This document shows positions 10,526 through 18,674 of a stretch of 64,000 bases of DNA, in pieces. Numbering within the stretch: the first letter of the stretch is position 1; every line of letters begins with the position of its first letter. Below the pieces are notes generated by a model. That model saw only the letters and a program-made list of their open reading frames with translations, did no database searches and had not been told where the DNA came from. Made by a program: the position numbers and the translations under genes. Source of the DNA: Streptomyces pyxinicus (lineage in GTDB: Bacteria > Actinomycetota > Actinomycetes > Streptomycetales > Streptomycetaceae); contig NZ_JANUGP010000002.1 in the NCBI RefSeq assembly GCF_024753135.1, positions 496,001 to 560,000 of the forward strand. The letters run 5' to 3'.

Positions 10526-11311
10526 TCAACGCACCGGAGGGCCGCCCCGCAGCAGCCTCAGCACGGGTTCCAGTGACCGTACGACGTGGGTGGCGCCCGC
10601 CGCGCGCAGGTGCTTCTCCTGGCCCTCGGTGCGCGCGTAGCCCAGGAACGGGACGCCCGCCTCGCGGGCCGCGTCCAGGTCGGTGGGCGAGTCGCCGATC
10701 ATCAGGGCGGCGGCGGGGGCCGTACCGGTCGCGTGCAGGGCGCGGTGGAGGCAGTGCGGGTCGGGCTTGAGGTGGTGCAGGTCCCGGGTGCGGCCGTAGA
10801 GGTGGGGCGTGAAGCAGTCGGCGAGGCCGCGGGAGTCGAGGTAGGCGCGGGTCGCGCGCGGGGAGTTGTTGGTGGTGACGGCGAGACGGGCGCCGAGGGC
10901 AGTCCAGGTGCGGATCAGCGGGTCGGCGTAGGCGGTGGGCAGCGCGGAGGCGGCGGCCCGCTCCTCCTCCCGGGTGAGCCGCTCCTCCAGCTCGGCCACC
11001 AGGTCGCTGCCCGGGTGCCGGCGGCCCACGGCGCGCAGCACCACCTGCGGGTCGAGGGTGGCCCGCTCGGACTCGGTGAGCAGCCCCCGCAGGCCCTGCC
11101 GCGCCAGCCACTCCACCAGGTCGGCGGCCACCCGCTCGGCCCGGTGCCCGGCGAACAGGCGGCAGATCGGCCCGTCGAAGTCCCACAGCACGACCCGGGC
11201 CCGTGTGATCAGTTCTCGTAGCGTCTCGATCTCATTCGCACCGGTAACCGCACCGGTAACCGCACCAGCATGCGCACCGGGCGTCGCATCAGAAGTCGCG
11301 TCAGAAGTCAC
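10526..11311 (-). CDS. HAD family hydrolase
   Basis: 261-residue phosphatase of the haloacid dehalogenase superfamily. Motif I VVLWDFDGPICRLF has the nucleophile Asp and acid Asp, motif II is AVTTNNSP, the motif III lysine is in HHLKPDP, and motif IV is MIGDSPTDLDAA. The cap between motifs I and II is alpha-helical, as in subclass I (phosphoglycolate-phosphatase-like). GTG 11311 is chosen because it overlaps the stop of the upstream GntR gene (TAGTG), giving coupled translation. The first 25 residues contain short repeats (TSDATSDAT, GAVTGAVTGA) encoded by near-identical DNA repeats, so the true start could be further in. The substrate is unknown. Confidence 0.88.
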   Translation of the reverse strand: MTSDATSDATPGAHAGAVTGAVTGANEIETLRELITRARVVLWDFDGPICRLFAGHRAERVAADLVEWLARQGLRGLLTESERATLDPQVVLRAVGRRHPGSDLVAELEERLTREEERAAASALPTAYADPLIRTWTALGARLAVTTNNSPRATRAYLDSRGLADCFTPHLYGRTRDLHHLKPDPHCLHRALHATGTAPAAALMIGDSPTDLDAAREAGVPFLGYARTEGQEKHLRAAGATHVVRSLEPVLRLLRGGPPVR

Positions 11312-12210
11312 TAGGAGAGTGTCAGGTCCGTCGAGATGGTTTCCCAGAGGGCGTCGAACCACTTCTGCGACTGCTCCACGAAGGCCGCGTCCCGCTGTCC
11401 GGCCCGCCGCTCGAAGGAGAACAGCAGGGACTCGGAGCCGAGCGCGTCGTACATCTCCAGCGTCCCGCTCTCGGTGGGCTCCTCGCGGCGCGTGATCATG
11501 TAGTACGCGTACAGCGCCTCCGCCCCGTTGAGCAGGTACAGCTTGGCCGGCGGGGTGAACGGCAGCGCCCGGAAGGTGACGCGCACGTCGATGTCGTGGG
11601 TGCCGCGCAGCGCCTGGAGGTTGTACTGGAGCACCTGGCCCTGGGCGTTGCGCATCGCGAGCCAGCGCTGGTGCACGGCGTCGTCGTCCCGGCCGGCGTC
11701 GACCGGGACCGGGAAGGCGAGGTCGATGTCCCGGGACGGCAGCAGCACGCGGGCGTCGATCCGCTCGGGCCGCACGCGCCCCTCGTGGATCAGCCGCAGC
11801 GGCTCGCCGAGCGCCGGGATCAGGCTCTGCGCGGTCAGGCAGACGGCGTCGATGGTGACGTGCGGGGCCGCGAACGCCTCCGTCAGCCGGGGTGCGAGGG
11901 CCACCATCGTGGGCTGCGGCTCGTCCGGCGCCGACCGGGGCTCGGCGACCCGGGGCGGGCTGCCCTTGCTGACGTTGCTGAGCAGCCCGTCCTGCTGGAG
12001 CACCCGCAGCGCCTGGCGCACCGCCCCGCGCTCCACGCCGAACTCCTCGGCCAGCACCGCCTGGGTGGGCAGCCGCGCGCCCGCCCGCAGCTCGCCGGAG
12101 CGGATGCGGGCGCGCAGCGCGTCGGCGATCTCGTGCGGCGTGCGCCTCCCGCTGCCGCCCGCCGCCGCGTTCTCCTGGGTCACAGCAAGAACGCTACAAC
12201 TTTGATCCAT
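11311..12210 (-). CDS. GntR-type regulator, paralogue 1
   Basis: 299-residue regulator with an N-terminal winged helix (IADALRARIRSGELRAGARLPTQAVLAEEFGVERGAVRQALRVLQQDG, about residues 28-75) and a large C-terminal domain of no family I can name (conserved ARVLLPSRDIDLAFP, LRALPFTPPAKLYLLNGAEALYAYY, FVEQSQKWFDALWETIS). It is clearly homologous along its full length to the next gene upstream, so the pair arose by duplication. It is followed without a gap by the HAD hydrolase. The two proteins also share MxxSCxVLxV at the proposed start, which supports ATG 12210. A palindrome sits 8 bases upstream of the start. Confidence 0.85.
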   Translation of the reverse strand: MDQSCSVLAVTQENAAAGGSGRRTPHEIADALRARIRSGELRAGARLPTQAVLAEEFGVERGAVRQALRVLQQDGLLSNVSKGSPPRVAEPRSAPDEPQPTMVALAPRLTEAFAAPHVTIDAVCLTAQSLIPALGEPLRLIHEGRVRPERIDARVLLPSRDIDLAFPVPVDAGRDDDAVHQRWLAMRNAQGQVLQYNLQALRGTHDIDVRVTFRALPFTPPAKLYLLNGAEALYAYYMITRREEPTESGTLEMYDALGSESLLFSFERRAGQRDAAFVEQSQKWFDALWETISTDLTLS

Positions 12211-12217
12211 CTGACGG

Positions 12218-12235
12218 GAGTTGGTCGCCAACCTC
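12218..12235. promoter_or_regulatory. palindrome, putative GntR operator (copy 1)
   Basis: GAGTTGGTCGCCAACCTC has GTTGG and CCAAC arms. A near-identical perfect palindrome precedes the second GntR paralogue at 13269-13285. Sharing between two homologous regulator genes suggests an autoregulatory operator; this is an inference. Confidence 0.45.
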
Positions 12236-12272
12236 ACCGAGTTGACGAAAGTACGGCAGGCCGGGCCGGGCG

Positions 12273-13208
12273 CTACGACGCCAGCACCAGCTCCGAACTG
12301 ATCGTCCCCCACAGCGCGTCGAACCACAGCCGGGACTGCTCCACGAACGCCGCGTCCCGGGGCCCGGTCCGCCGCTCGAAGGCGAACAGCATCGACCGGG
12401 TGCCGTCGGCGTCGTACAGGGCCACCCGCTCGTGCCCGATCTCCCGCTCCCGGCGCTCCGGCGTGTAGTACGCGAACAGTGCCTCGGCCCCGTTGAGCAG
12501 GTACAGCTTGAGTGGCGGGGTGAATGGCAGGGCGCGGAACAGCAGCCGTACCTCGATGCCGTGGGTGGTGCGCAGGGCCAGCAGGTTCTGCCGCAGTACC
12601 AGGCCCTGCGCGTTGCGCACCGCCAGCCAGCGCCGGTGCACGGTGTCGTCGCCGGCCGGGTCCACCGGTGCCGGGAACGCCAGTTCGATGTCGCGGCTCG
12701 GCAGCAGCACCCGTACGTCGATCTTGGCCGGTTTCAGCTCGCCCGCGTGGATGCGGCGCAGCGGCTCCCCGACGGCCAGCGTGAGCGAGACGGAGGTCAG
12801 GCAGAGCGCGTCGATCCGCACGTGCTCGACGGCGAAGGCGGACGCGATGCGCGGCGCGAGGCCCGCCATGGTCGGCTGCGGGGGCGCGGGCGGGCCGGGC
12901 GGCGGGCGCACCGGCCCCGGTACGGCGGCCACCACGGCCGGGCTGCCTCGGGAAACGCCGGTCAGCAGCCGCTCCGAGCGGAGGACACGCAGCGCCTCGC
13001 GCACCGCCCCGCGCTCGACGCCGAACTCGTCGGCCAGCCGGGCCTGGGTGGGCAGGCGCTGTCCCGGCCACAGCTCGCCGGACCTGATCCGGTCGCGCAG
13101 CGCGTCGGCTATCCGTCGATGGGACGGACGGGGCCCTGGTGGCCTCGTCGGTCCACTGGCCAGGACGTGCTCCGGGTCCACGGACAGCACCGTACAACTT
13201 CCCGCCAT
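12273..13208 (-). CDS. GntR-type regulator, paralogue 2
   Basis: 311-residue paralogue of the downstream regulator with the same domains: winged helix (IADALRDRIRSGELWPGQRLPTQARLADEFGVERGAVREALRVL) and a C-terminal domain with VRVLLPSRDIELAFPAPVD, LFRALPFTPPLKLYLLNGAEALFAYY and FVEQSRLWFDALWGTIS. A proline-rich linker (PGPVRPPPGPPAPPQP) joins the domains and is absent from the partner. The start at ATG 13208 is supported by the shared MxxSCxVLxV N-terminus. There are 62 bases between the two genes. The targets and effector are unknown; mutual or self-regulation is plausible from the shared palindrome. Confidence 0.83.
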   Translation of the reverse strand: MAGSCTVLSVDPEHVLASGPTRPPGPRPSHRRIADALRDRIRSGELWPGQRLPTQARLADEFGVERGAVREALRVLRSERLLTGVSRGSPAVVAAVPGPVRPPPGPPAPPQPTMAGLAPRIASAFAVEHVRIDALCLTSVSLTLAVGEPLRRIHAGELKPAKIDVRVLLPSRDIELAFPAPVDPAGDDTVHRRWLAVRNAQGLVLRQNLLALRTTHGIEVRLLFRALPFTPPLKLYLLNGAEALFAYYTPERREREIGHERVALYDADGTRSMLFAFERRTGPRDAAFVEQSRLWFDALWGTISSELVLAS

Positions 13209-13268
13209 CTTGCGGCAGTTCACCGACAGGTGGTTATGAGACGGTTCCCGGCGGAGATAAGTAAAGGA

Positions 13269-13285
13269 GAGTTGGCAGCCAACTC
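13269..13285. promoter_or_regulatory. perfect palindrome, putative GntR operator (copy 2)
   Basis: GAGTTGGC-A-GCCAACTC, perfect eight-base arms, lies 61 bases upstream of the second GntR gene. It matches the imperfect palindrome at 12218-12235 upstream of paralogue 1. The surrounding sequence (TAAGTAAAGGAG) is locally AT-rich, as expected of a promoter region. Confidence 0.5.
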
Positions 13286-13369
13286 GCACAACATGGTCGA
13301 GCTTCCCAGTGGTTGGCCGACCGGGTTTCCCTCCGGAGGGGAGCCGGGAGCCCGGGCAGGGGGCGGCCA

Positions 13370-13553
13370 CCGAAGCACACCGCCACGGCGCGCACCGGAA
13401 CACACCGCCACGGCGCACCGACCGCACAGCCACAACAGAACACCCGGCCCAGCCACAACAGAAGACCAGTCACAACAGAAGACCGGCCACAACAGAAGAC
13501 AGCGCACAGCCACAACCGAAGACCGTCACCACCGCACAGCCACAACAGAACAG
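13370..13553. repeat. short tandem-repeat patch (CACAACAGAAGACC units)
   Basis: Three copies of CACAACAGAAGAC(C) start at 13454, 13471 and 13488, exactly 17 bases apart. Diverged copies lie at 13431, 13511 and 13541. Upstream, CACACCGCCACGGCGC occurs twice. The patch fills most of the 394-base gene-free space between the GntR regulator and the acetyltransferase stop. Reading frames through it give only low-complexity translations, so it looks non-coding. Function unknown. Confidence 0.75.
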
Positions 13554-13602
13554 TTCGCTACGGATGCACAGCAGGCACCGCCGGTTCGGACGAAGGGAGC
13601 CC

Positions 13603-14832
13603 TCAGAAGAGGTCCGGGCACCACGGGCGTCCGGACGAGCGGAACAGGGCGTCGGCCTCCCGGGCGGCGCCCTCACGTTCCTCCCGCACCAGCCCCGCCG
13701 CGGCCAGCCGGGACACCGACTCGTCCCCGAGCCACAGCCGCGCCAACTCCCCGACGTCCAGCGTCAGATCGGCGCTCGCACCGGACACCGGCACGCACGA
13801 GGCCCCCGCCGGGGACGCCTCAAGCCGGAACCGGCCGCCGGTGTACCCGCCCGCGTCGGCCACCTCCAGCACCAGCGCACCCGTCCCGTCGTAGCTCCGC
13901 GCCTCCAGCGCCCGTACGACGTCCAGGATCCGCACCCACAGCCAGTCCGCCTGCTCGGTGACCCGGGCGGCGCGCGGGTCGGGCAGGTGGAAGGGCAGCA
14001 GATCGTCGGGGCCGCGCCAGCCGGACTTGACCTTGGTGATCCAGTCGACCGAGCACAGGTACCGCCACAGGGCGCGGCCGGCCGCGGGCGTCACGGTGAG
14101 CAGCCAGTCGACCTCGGCGGTGTTCTGCGGCTGCTTGCCGTGCCAGACGTCGTCCGACCGGTACGCCGCCATCCCCTCGACCTCGCCGGACGCGGACAGG
14201 TACACCGCGTAAAACGGTTCGGTCCAGGGGCCGAAGCGCAGCGCGCCGGTGTTCAGCCGCCACCACAGTTCGTTCCGGCTGACCGCGCCAGGCTGGGCGC
14301 GCCGGAACCGCTCGTGCAGTTCGGGGCCCAGCTTGCGGACGTCCTCGCCGTCCACCAGGTCGATCCGGCCGCCGTCCTCGGGGCCCGACCAGCGCGGGTC
14401 GAGGCCGGCGCGGGGGACGTCGACGGTCCACTCGGTGGTGGAGGTGGCCGGTCCGAAGCCGTACCGGCCGTAGATCGGGTACTCGGCGGCGATCAGGGTG
14501 GCCACGACGTCGCCGCGGTCCCTCGCCGCCCGCAGGTCCCGCTCCATCATCCGGCTGAGCAGGCCGCGGCGGCGGTGCGTGGGGCTGACGGTGACGTTCG
14601 ATATCGCGTTCGCGGGCACCGGGGTGCCGCCGACCGCGGTGAGTTCCTGGTCGAAGGAGCGCAGGGTGGCCACGCACCGGCCGGCGTCGAAGCCGCCCAG
14701 CCGGCGGCCCGGCACCGCGCGGCGGGCCTCCAGTACCTCCGGCGCCGGAACCGGCGGGCGCAGGAACCCGGTGTTCAGGGCGCGGTGCCAGTCCTCGAAA
14801 TCGGCGTCGGTGCTGCTGCGGACCTCGGTCAT
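13603..14832 (-). CDS. Eis-like GNAT N-acetyltransferase
   Basis: 409-residue protein with the three-part build of the Eis family: an N-terminal GNAT domain, a second GNAT-like domain and a C-terminal sterol-carrier-like domain. The acetyl-CoA loop is [21 protein letters not shown] (residues about 80-100), preceded by [22 protein letters not shown] and [11 protein letters not shown] are conserved in this family. The product ends in [11 protein letters not shown], matching the free C-terminal carboxylate used in Eis catalysis. Eis proteins acetylate amines on aminoglycosides and proteins; the natural substrate here is unknown. The neighbours do not suggest an operon. Confidence 0.88.
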   Translation of the reverse strand: MTEVRSSTDADFEDWHRALNTGFLRPPVPAPEVLEARRAVPGRRLGGFDAGRCVATLRSFDQELTAVGGTPVPANAISNVTVSPTHRRRGLLSRMMERDLRAARDRGDVVATLIAAEYPIYGRYGFGPATSTTEWTVDVPRAGLDPRWSGPEDGGRIDLVDGEDVRKLGPELHERFRRAQPGAVSRNELWWRLNTGALRFGPWTEPFYAVYLSASGEVEGMAAYRSDDVWHGKQPQNTAEVDWLLTVTPAAGRALWRYLCSVDWITKVKSGWRGPDDLLPFHLPDPRAARVTEQADWLWVRILDVVRALEARSYDGTGALVLEVADAGGYTGGRFRLEASPAGASCVPVSGASADLTLDVGELARLWLGDESVSRLAAAGLVREEREGAAREADALFRSSGRPWCPDLF

Positions 14833-14900
14833 GCGGCCACCGTAGGCGCCCGGTCCCCGCCTGTCGCCCGAGTTTCCCGGGGTCCCGCCCCCGGCCCCGC

Positions 14901-15515
14901 TCAGATCAGCAGGTCGTCCACCTGGGCCTCGCCCTCCCGGTACCGCCGGGTGATCTCGGCCCCGCAGTCGTCGGCCGTGCGCTGGAGCCGCTGGCGGCGC
15001 CCGGAGACCTCCTGCTCGTACCCGCCCAGGCGGCCCATGGCGGCGGTCAGCTCCGGGTCCGTGCGGGCCTGGAGGTCGGACAGCTCGACCTCGGCGAGCA
15101 TCTCGGCGGCCAGCCGCCGGTACTCCTCGTTGTGCGGGGTGCCGAGCGTGACATGGCGGGCCGAGCGGTGCCGGGCCGGGGCGTCCTGGAGGATCTCCGG
15201 GAGCCGGTCCACCACCGAGCCGTCCACCGGCGCCGGCACGGCGGCCCGGCCGCGCCGGCCCAGCTCCGCGCGCAGGATGTCGATCCGGCCCTGCAACAGC
15301 CGCCGCACGTAACTGAGATCGGCCTCGTCGCGCTGGGCGTCGCGGCGCAGGGCGCGCAGCTCGGGCAGGCTCAGCCGGGACAGCTCGGGCGCGGGAGGCT
15401 CCGCGGGCAGCGCCGGCCCCGCCGTGAGATCCAGGTGCTGGGCGTCCCCGCGCTGGGCGGGCGGGCGGTGGGCCGCGCAGACGCCCGGCCGCCCGCCGGT
15501 ACTCGGTGTGCTCAT
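14901..15515 (-). CDS. rsiG: anti-sigma factor RsiG (c-di-GMP-dependent, partner of WhiG)
   Basis: 204-residue, mostly helical protein. Both copies of the c-di-GMP-binding signature E(X)3S(X)2R(X)3Q(X)3D are present: E64, S68, R71, Q75, D79 in the first helix and E167, S171, R174, Q178, D182 in the last. RsiG sequesters the sporulation sigma factor WhiG when loaded with c-di-GMP, timing spore formation in Streptomyces. The exact spacing of all ten residues makes the call strong despite the lack of other domains. The N-terminal 40 residues are proline-rich and probably disordered. It is transcribed divergently from dtd; the start is ATG 15515. Confidence 0.9.
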   Translation of the reverse strand: MSTPSTGGRPGVCAAHRPPAQRGDAQHLDLTAGPALPAEPPAPELSRLSLPELRALRRDAQRDEADLSYVRRLLQGRIDILRAELGRRGRAAVPAPVDGSVVDRLPEILQDAPARHRSARHVTLGTPHNEEYRRLAAEMLAEVELSDLQARTDPELTAAMGRLGGYEQEVSGRRQRLQRTADDCGAEITRRYREGEAQVDDLLI

Positions 15516-15674
15516 GTGGTGGTGACCGTCCCCTCGACCGGCGTGTGGAAGCATCGTGCCACCCCAACCACCCGCTATGTGACCGAGTGCGCCCGAACGG
15601 CCCCAGATGGGCGGTAAGAGATCCATAATGGACCGCCTGTGGCCACGCGCGGGCCACCGGGCATGATGGTCCGC

Positions 15675-16100
15675 ATGCGTGCGGTGGTGCAGAGGGTGGA
15701 CGGCGCGAGCGTCGTCGTGGACGGCGAGACGGTGGGCGCGATCGAGGGCGAGGGCCTGTGCGTCCTCGTCGGGGTCACGCACGAGGACACCAAGGAGAAG
15801 GCGGCCCAGCTCGCCCGCAAGCTGTGGTCCATCCGCATGCTCACGGACGAGAAGTCGTGCAGCGACATCGCCGCCCCGCTGCTGGTGATCAGCCAGTTCA
15901 CCCTCTACGGCGACGCCCGCAAGGGCCGCCGCCCCACCTGGAACGCGGCGGCCCCGGGCGACGTGGCCGAGCCCCTGGTGGACGAGGTGGTCGCCCGACT
16001 GCGCGCCCTCGGCGCCACGGTGGCGACCGGCCGCTTCGGCGCGCAGATGCGGGTCTCCCTGACGAACGACGGCCCGTTCACGGTCCTGTTGGAGATGTGA
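15675..16100 (+). CDS. dtd: D-aminoacyl-tRNA deacylase
   Basis: 141-residue DTD enzyme that hydrolyses D-amino acids (D-Tyr and others) from tRNA, protecting translation. It has the expected length and motifs: [18 protein letters not shown] at the N-terminus, the [17 protein letters not shown] core and TNDGPFT, the family's NxGPVT-type loop that carries the cis-proline selectivity filter. ATG 15675 matches the universal MRAVVQRV start; the 12 extra upstream codons are non-conserved. Acts in the cytosol, single gene, divergent from rsiG. Confidence 0.95.
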   Translation: MRAVVQRVDGASVVVDGETVGAIEGEGLCVLVGVTHEDTKEKAAQLARKLWSIRMLTDEKSCSDIAAPLLVISQFTLYGDARKGRRPTWNAAAPGDVAEPLVDEVVARLRALGATVATGRFGAQMRVSLTNDGPFTVLLEM

Positions 16101-16160
16101 GGCGGAGCCCCGCCACGGCTCGCCGATGTCGAGTGCCGCGGGTGTCGCGGGTGTCGCGGG

Positions 16161-16208
16161 TGTGGCATTTGTTGAATTTGGCGCCTCAGACATGGAATTT
16201 GGGCCGCT
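16161..16208. promoter_or_regulatory. GGAATTTG-type element, copy 1
   Basis: TGTGGCATTTGTTGAATTTGG followed by CGCC closely matches the reverse complement of the element before the XRE/DUF5753 gene at 20351-20370. A further ATGGAATTTGGGCCGC follows at 16192. Just upstream are three GCGGGTGT(C/G) repeats. It lies 110-160 bases before the small-protein operon, so a common regulator (possibly the XRE protein) is inferred. Confidence 0.5.
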
Positions 16209-16319
16209 CACCAGGTCAAACGTCGATTTCTTGGGGCATGCTCGTACACGTCCCCGGACACGCAGCGTAGCTCGCCCGTTGCCCTGCGTTTACGCGTTCA
16301 TGGAAAGGAGCCGGCCGCG

Positions 16320-16721
16320 ATGACCACGAAGCCGGAGCGTCACGAGCCCGGTCAGCTGCTGTACGACCCCGGGACCGGCCGGGTCGGTGAGTACCGCGAC
16401 CGGGTCGGGACCCGGGCGATGCTGCGCCCCGTCGGAGGGGGGCTGGAGTGGGAGGCGGACCCCGACGCGCTGCGGCCGGCCACCGACCGCGAGCGGCTCG
16501 GGGCGACCGTACGGGCCGTCAACCACCGCACCCGGTCCGCGCCGCCGCTGCCGCCGCCGCTGGACGAGGCCAGCCGGCCGCCGCGGCCCGTACCCGGCTG
16601 TGCGTCCTGCGCCGAGCTGGCGGAGCGGCGGGAGGACGCGAGGGACGTCTTCGACCGCAGTGCCGAGAGCGACGCGAACGTCCTGCTGCGGCAGCACCAG
16701 GGGCAGGAGCACCGGGCATGA
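16320..16721 (+). CDS. conserved Streptomyces hypothetical protein (133 aa)
   Basis: Soluble 133-residue protein with no domain I can name. The central part (GRVGEYRDRVGTRAMLRPVGGGLEWEADPDALRPAT) looks like a small beta-rich fold seen in Streptomyces hypotheticals that often lie near XRE/DUF397 modules. A proline-rich stretch follows, then a CASCAEL motif and a charged helix. AAAGGAG lies about 13 bases before ATG 16320. The stop overlaps the start of the next gene (ATGA). The leader region carries the GGAATTTG element shared with the XRE gene. Confidence 0.75.
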   Translation: MTTKPERHEPGQLLYDPGTGRVGEYRDRVGTRAMLRPVGGGLEWEADPDALRPATDRERLGATVRAVNHRTRSAPPLPPPLDEASRPPRPVPGCASCAELAERREDARDVFDRSAESDANVLLRQHQGQEHRA

Positions 16722-16996
16722 GCGACGAGAGGAGGCGGCCGCCGGGTGCGGCCTCGCGCGGCCGGATCATTCCCTGTGCGCCCGCCTACGCGTTACCGCC
16801 GTACCGGGCGGAGACGCAGGGGCGTTCCGGTGCGCCGCGTACGGCGGTGGCGGCGCCCGTGCGGCGGAAGTCATCCCACAGTCGCGCCCGGCGCCGGGAG
16901 GTCGTCGACGCCGTCCTCGGTGGAGCCCTCCTCGCGCTCTGCGTCACCGCGCTGCTCGGCGCCATGACCCTGGCCGTCGTCCGCACCCGCTGCTGA
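16718..16996 (+). CDS. small single-pass membrane protein
   Basis: 92-residue product translationally coupled to the preceding gene (4-base overlap). Residues 1-60 are basic and unstructured (RRKSSHSRARRREV); residues about 64-86 form one transmembrane helix (VLGGALLALCVTALLGAMTLAVV), then a short RTRC tail, so the N-terminus probably faces the cytosol. No known family. A strong terminator hairpin follows 20 bases later, closing the two-gene operon. Confidence 0.7.
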   Translation: MSDERRRPPGAASRGRIIPCAPAYALPPYRAETQGRSGAPRTAVAAPVRRKSSHSRARRREVVDAVLGGALLALCVTALLGAMTLAVVRTRC

Positions 16997-17016
16997 CCGG
17001 CGCTCCCACCGCGTGC

Positions 17017-17066
17017 CGAAGGGCCGTATCCCCACCGGCGTCCAACCCCGGGGATACGGCCCTTCG
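17017..17066. terminator. strong hairpin terminator
   Basis: CGAAGGGCCGTATCCCC and its exact reverse complement are separated by a 16-base loop. It lies between the convergent small-protein operon and the DUF1416 gene and can serve both strands. There is no long U-run, as is usual in Streptomyces. Confidence 0.85.
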
Positions 17067-17088
17067 CCGCGTGCTGAGCCCTCGGCCG

Positions 17089-17376
17089 TCAGACCGCGAT
17101 GGCGACCTCGGCGAGACCGCCCTGCCGCGCGACGACCGTGCGGTCCGCGGTGCCGCCGGGCACCAGGGCGCGGACCGTCCAGGTGCCCTCCGCCGCGTAG
17201 AAACGGAACTGCCCCGTCGCGGAGGTCGGGACCTCCGCGGTGAACTCGCCCGTCGAGTCCAGCAGACGCACGTAGCCCGTCACCGGCTCGCCGTCGCGGG
17301 TCACCTGACCCTGGATCGTGGTCTCACCGGGCTTGATCGTCGAGGCGTCCGGGCCGCCGGCCTTCGCTCCACACAT
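17089..17376 (-). CDS. DUF1416 protein of the sulfurtransferase operon
   Basis: 95-residue protein starting MCGAKAGGPDAS, with a beta-sandwich (carboxypeptidase-regulatory-like) pattern: TTIQGQVTRDGEPVTGYVRLLD, FTAEVPTSATGQFRFYAAEGTWTVRAL. DUF1416 genes sit almost always just downstream of a thiosulfate sulfurtransferase in actinobacteria, as here (26 bases). A role in sulfur transfer, possibly via the N-terminal Cys2, is inferred from this linkage only. Confidence 0.88.
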   Translation of the reverse strand: MCGAKAGGPDASTIKPGETTIQGQVTRDGEPVTGYVRLLDSTGEFTAEVPTSATGQFRFYAAEGTWTVRALVPGGTADRTVVARQGGLAEVAIAV

Positions 17377-17402
17377 GCTGTCTCTCCAGAGGGTCTGAGG
17401 GG

Positions 17403-18248
17403 TTACTTGCCGGAGCCCAGCTCGATCGGCACGCCGACGAGGGAGCCGTACTCGGTCCAGGAGCCGTCGTAGTTCTTGACGTTCCGCACGCCCAGCAGCT
17501 CGTGCAGGACGAACCAGGTCAGGGCCGAGCGCTCACCGATGCGGCAGTAGGCGATCGTGTCCTTGGCGAGGTCGACGTCCTCGGTGGCGTACAGCTCCTT
17601 CAGCTCGTCGTCCGACTTGAAGGTGCCGTCGTCGTTGGCGTTCTTCGACCACGGGATGTTCTTCGCGGACGGGACGTGGCCCGGACGCTGCGACTGCTCC
17701 TGCGGCAGGTGCGCCGGGGCGAGCAGCTTGCCGGAGAACTCGTCGGGCGAGCGCACGTCGACCAGGTTCTGCGAGCCGATCGCGGAGACGACGTCGTCGC
17801 GGAAGGCGCGGATCGCGGTGTTCTGCGGCTTGGCCTGGTACTCGGTCCTGGCGCGCTCGGGCACCTCGTCGCCGCCGACCAGTTCGCGGGCGTCCAGCTC
17901 CCACTTCTTGCGGCCGCCGTCGAGGAGCTTGACGCTGTCGTGGCCGTACAGCTTGAAGTACCAGTAGGCGTACGACGCGAACCAGTTGTTGTTGCCGCCG
18001 TACAGGACCACCAGCGTGTCGTTGGCGATGCCCTTCTCCGACAGGAGCTTCTCGAAGCCCTCCTGGTCGATGAAGTCGCGGCGGACCGGGTCCTGGAGGT
18101 CCTTGGTCCAGTCGATGCGGATCGCGTTGCGGATGTGGTTCTTCTCGTAGGCGGACGTGTCCTCGTCCACCTCGACGAGGGCGACGTTCGGGTCGTCCAG
18201 GTGGTCCTGGACCCAGTCGGCGTCTACGAGGACGTCGCTGCGGCTCAT
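17403..18248 (-). CDS. thiosulfate sulfurtransferase (rhodanese, two domains)
   Basis: 281-residue rhodanese transferring sulfane sulfur from thiosulfate to cyanide or protein thiols. Two rhodanese domains: an inactive N-terminal one (residues 5-125) and a catalytic one (155-275) with active-site Cys in YCRIGERSALTWF. Domain linker motifs VRRDFIDQEGFEKLL and DVRSPDEFSGKLLAP are typical. GGAGGAAAGAGC precedes ATG 18248. A short leader peptide gene lies about 130 bases upstream, suggesting cysteine-dependent control, and DUF1416 follows. Confidence 0.93.
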   Translation of the reverse strand: MSRSDVLVDADWVQDHLDDPNVALVEVDEDTSAYEKNHIRNAIRIDWTKDLQDPVRRDFIDQEGFEKLLSEKGIANDTLVVLYGGNNNWFASYAYWYFKLYGHDSVKLLDGGRKKWELDARELVGGDEVPERARTEYQAKPQNTAIRAFRDDVVSAIGSQNLVDVRSPDEFSGKLLAPAHLPQEQSQRPGHVPSAKNIPWSKNANDDGTFKSDDELKELYATEDVDLAKDTIAYCRIGERSALTWFVLHELLGVRNVKNYDGSWTEYGSLVGVPIELGSGK

Positions 18249-18381
18249 GCTCTTTCTCCTCCGGGGCAGTTACGGCGGGGCGTGCGAGTAGAGATACGAG
18301 TCGAGAGGGGCGCGCGCACGGGGCGCACCGGTGCCCTTCCAGCAGGGCGGCCGGGAGATGCGCGGTCCGGGGGACCTTCGC

Positions 18382-18462
18382 TCAGAAGGGGCGACAGAGC
18401 ATGGCGGCAACGCGGCACAGGTCCACTGCCCGCCGCTTCGTGAGATCCGCCTGTCGCTTCAT
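18382..18462 (-). CDS. cysteine-type leader peptide
   Basis: A 26-codon frame from ATG 18462 ends in LTKRRAVDLCRVAAMLCRPF. The pattern RRxVDLCRxxxxLC is the hallmark of tiny conserved leader peptides before sulfur and cysteine genes in Actinobacteria; in mycobacteria such peptides act as cysteine-responsive attenuators. It lies 133 bases upstream of the sulfurtransferase start on the same strand. Two cysteine codons close to its 3' end are where ribosome stalling would occur. GC-rich hairpin-forming sequence follows (near 18320-18345). Confidence 0.8.
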   Translation of the reverse strand: MKRQADLTKRRAVDLCRVAAMLCRPF

Positions 18463-18674
18463 GGGTCGATCGTAGGGACGTACGGGCACGCGTGTCACCG
18501 GCGTGTCATATGGCGAGACAGGATCGTCCGAATGGCGGGAAGAGAAGAGCGCCCGCCGGGCCGCCGTCGCGGCCGGAGGGCGCTCGGGCACCTCGCGTAT
18601 CTACGGTACGGACGTCGCCGTCTCGCCAGCCGGACACCCGGCGTCCATCGCCCCGTACCGTCCGGCCTGGGCCC

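Noticed and set aside
13370..13553. CRISPR array
   Set aside because: Units of 17 bases repeat without unique spacers and there are no cas genes.
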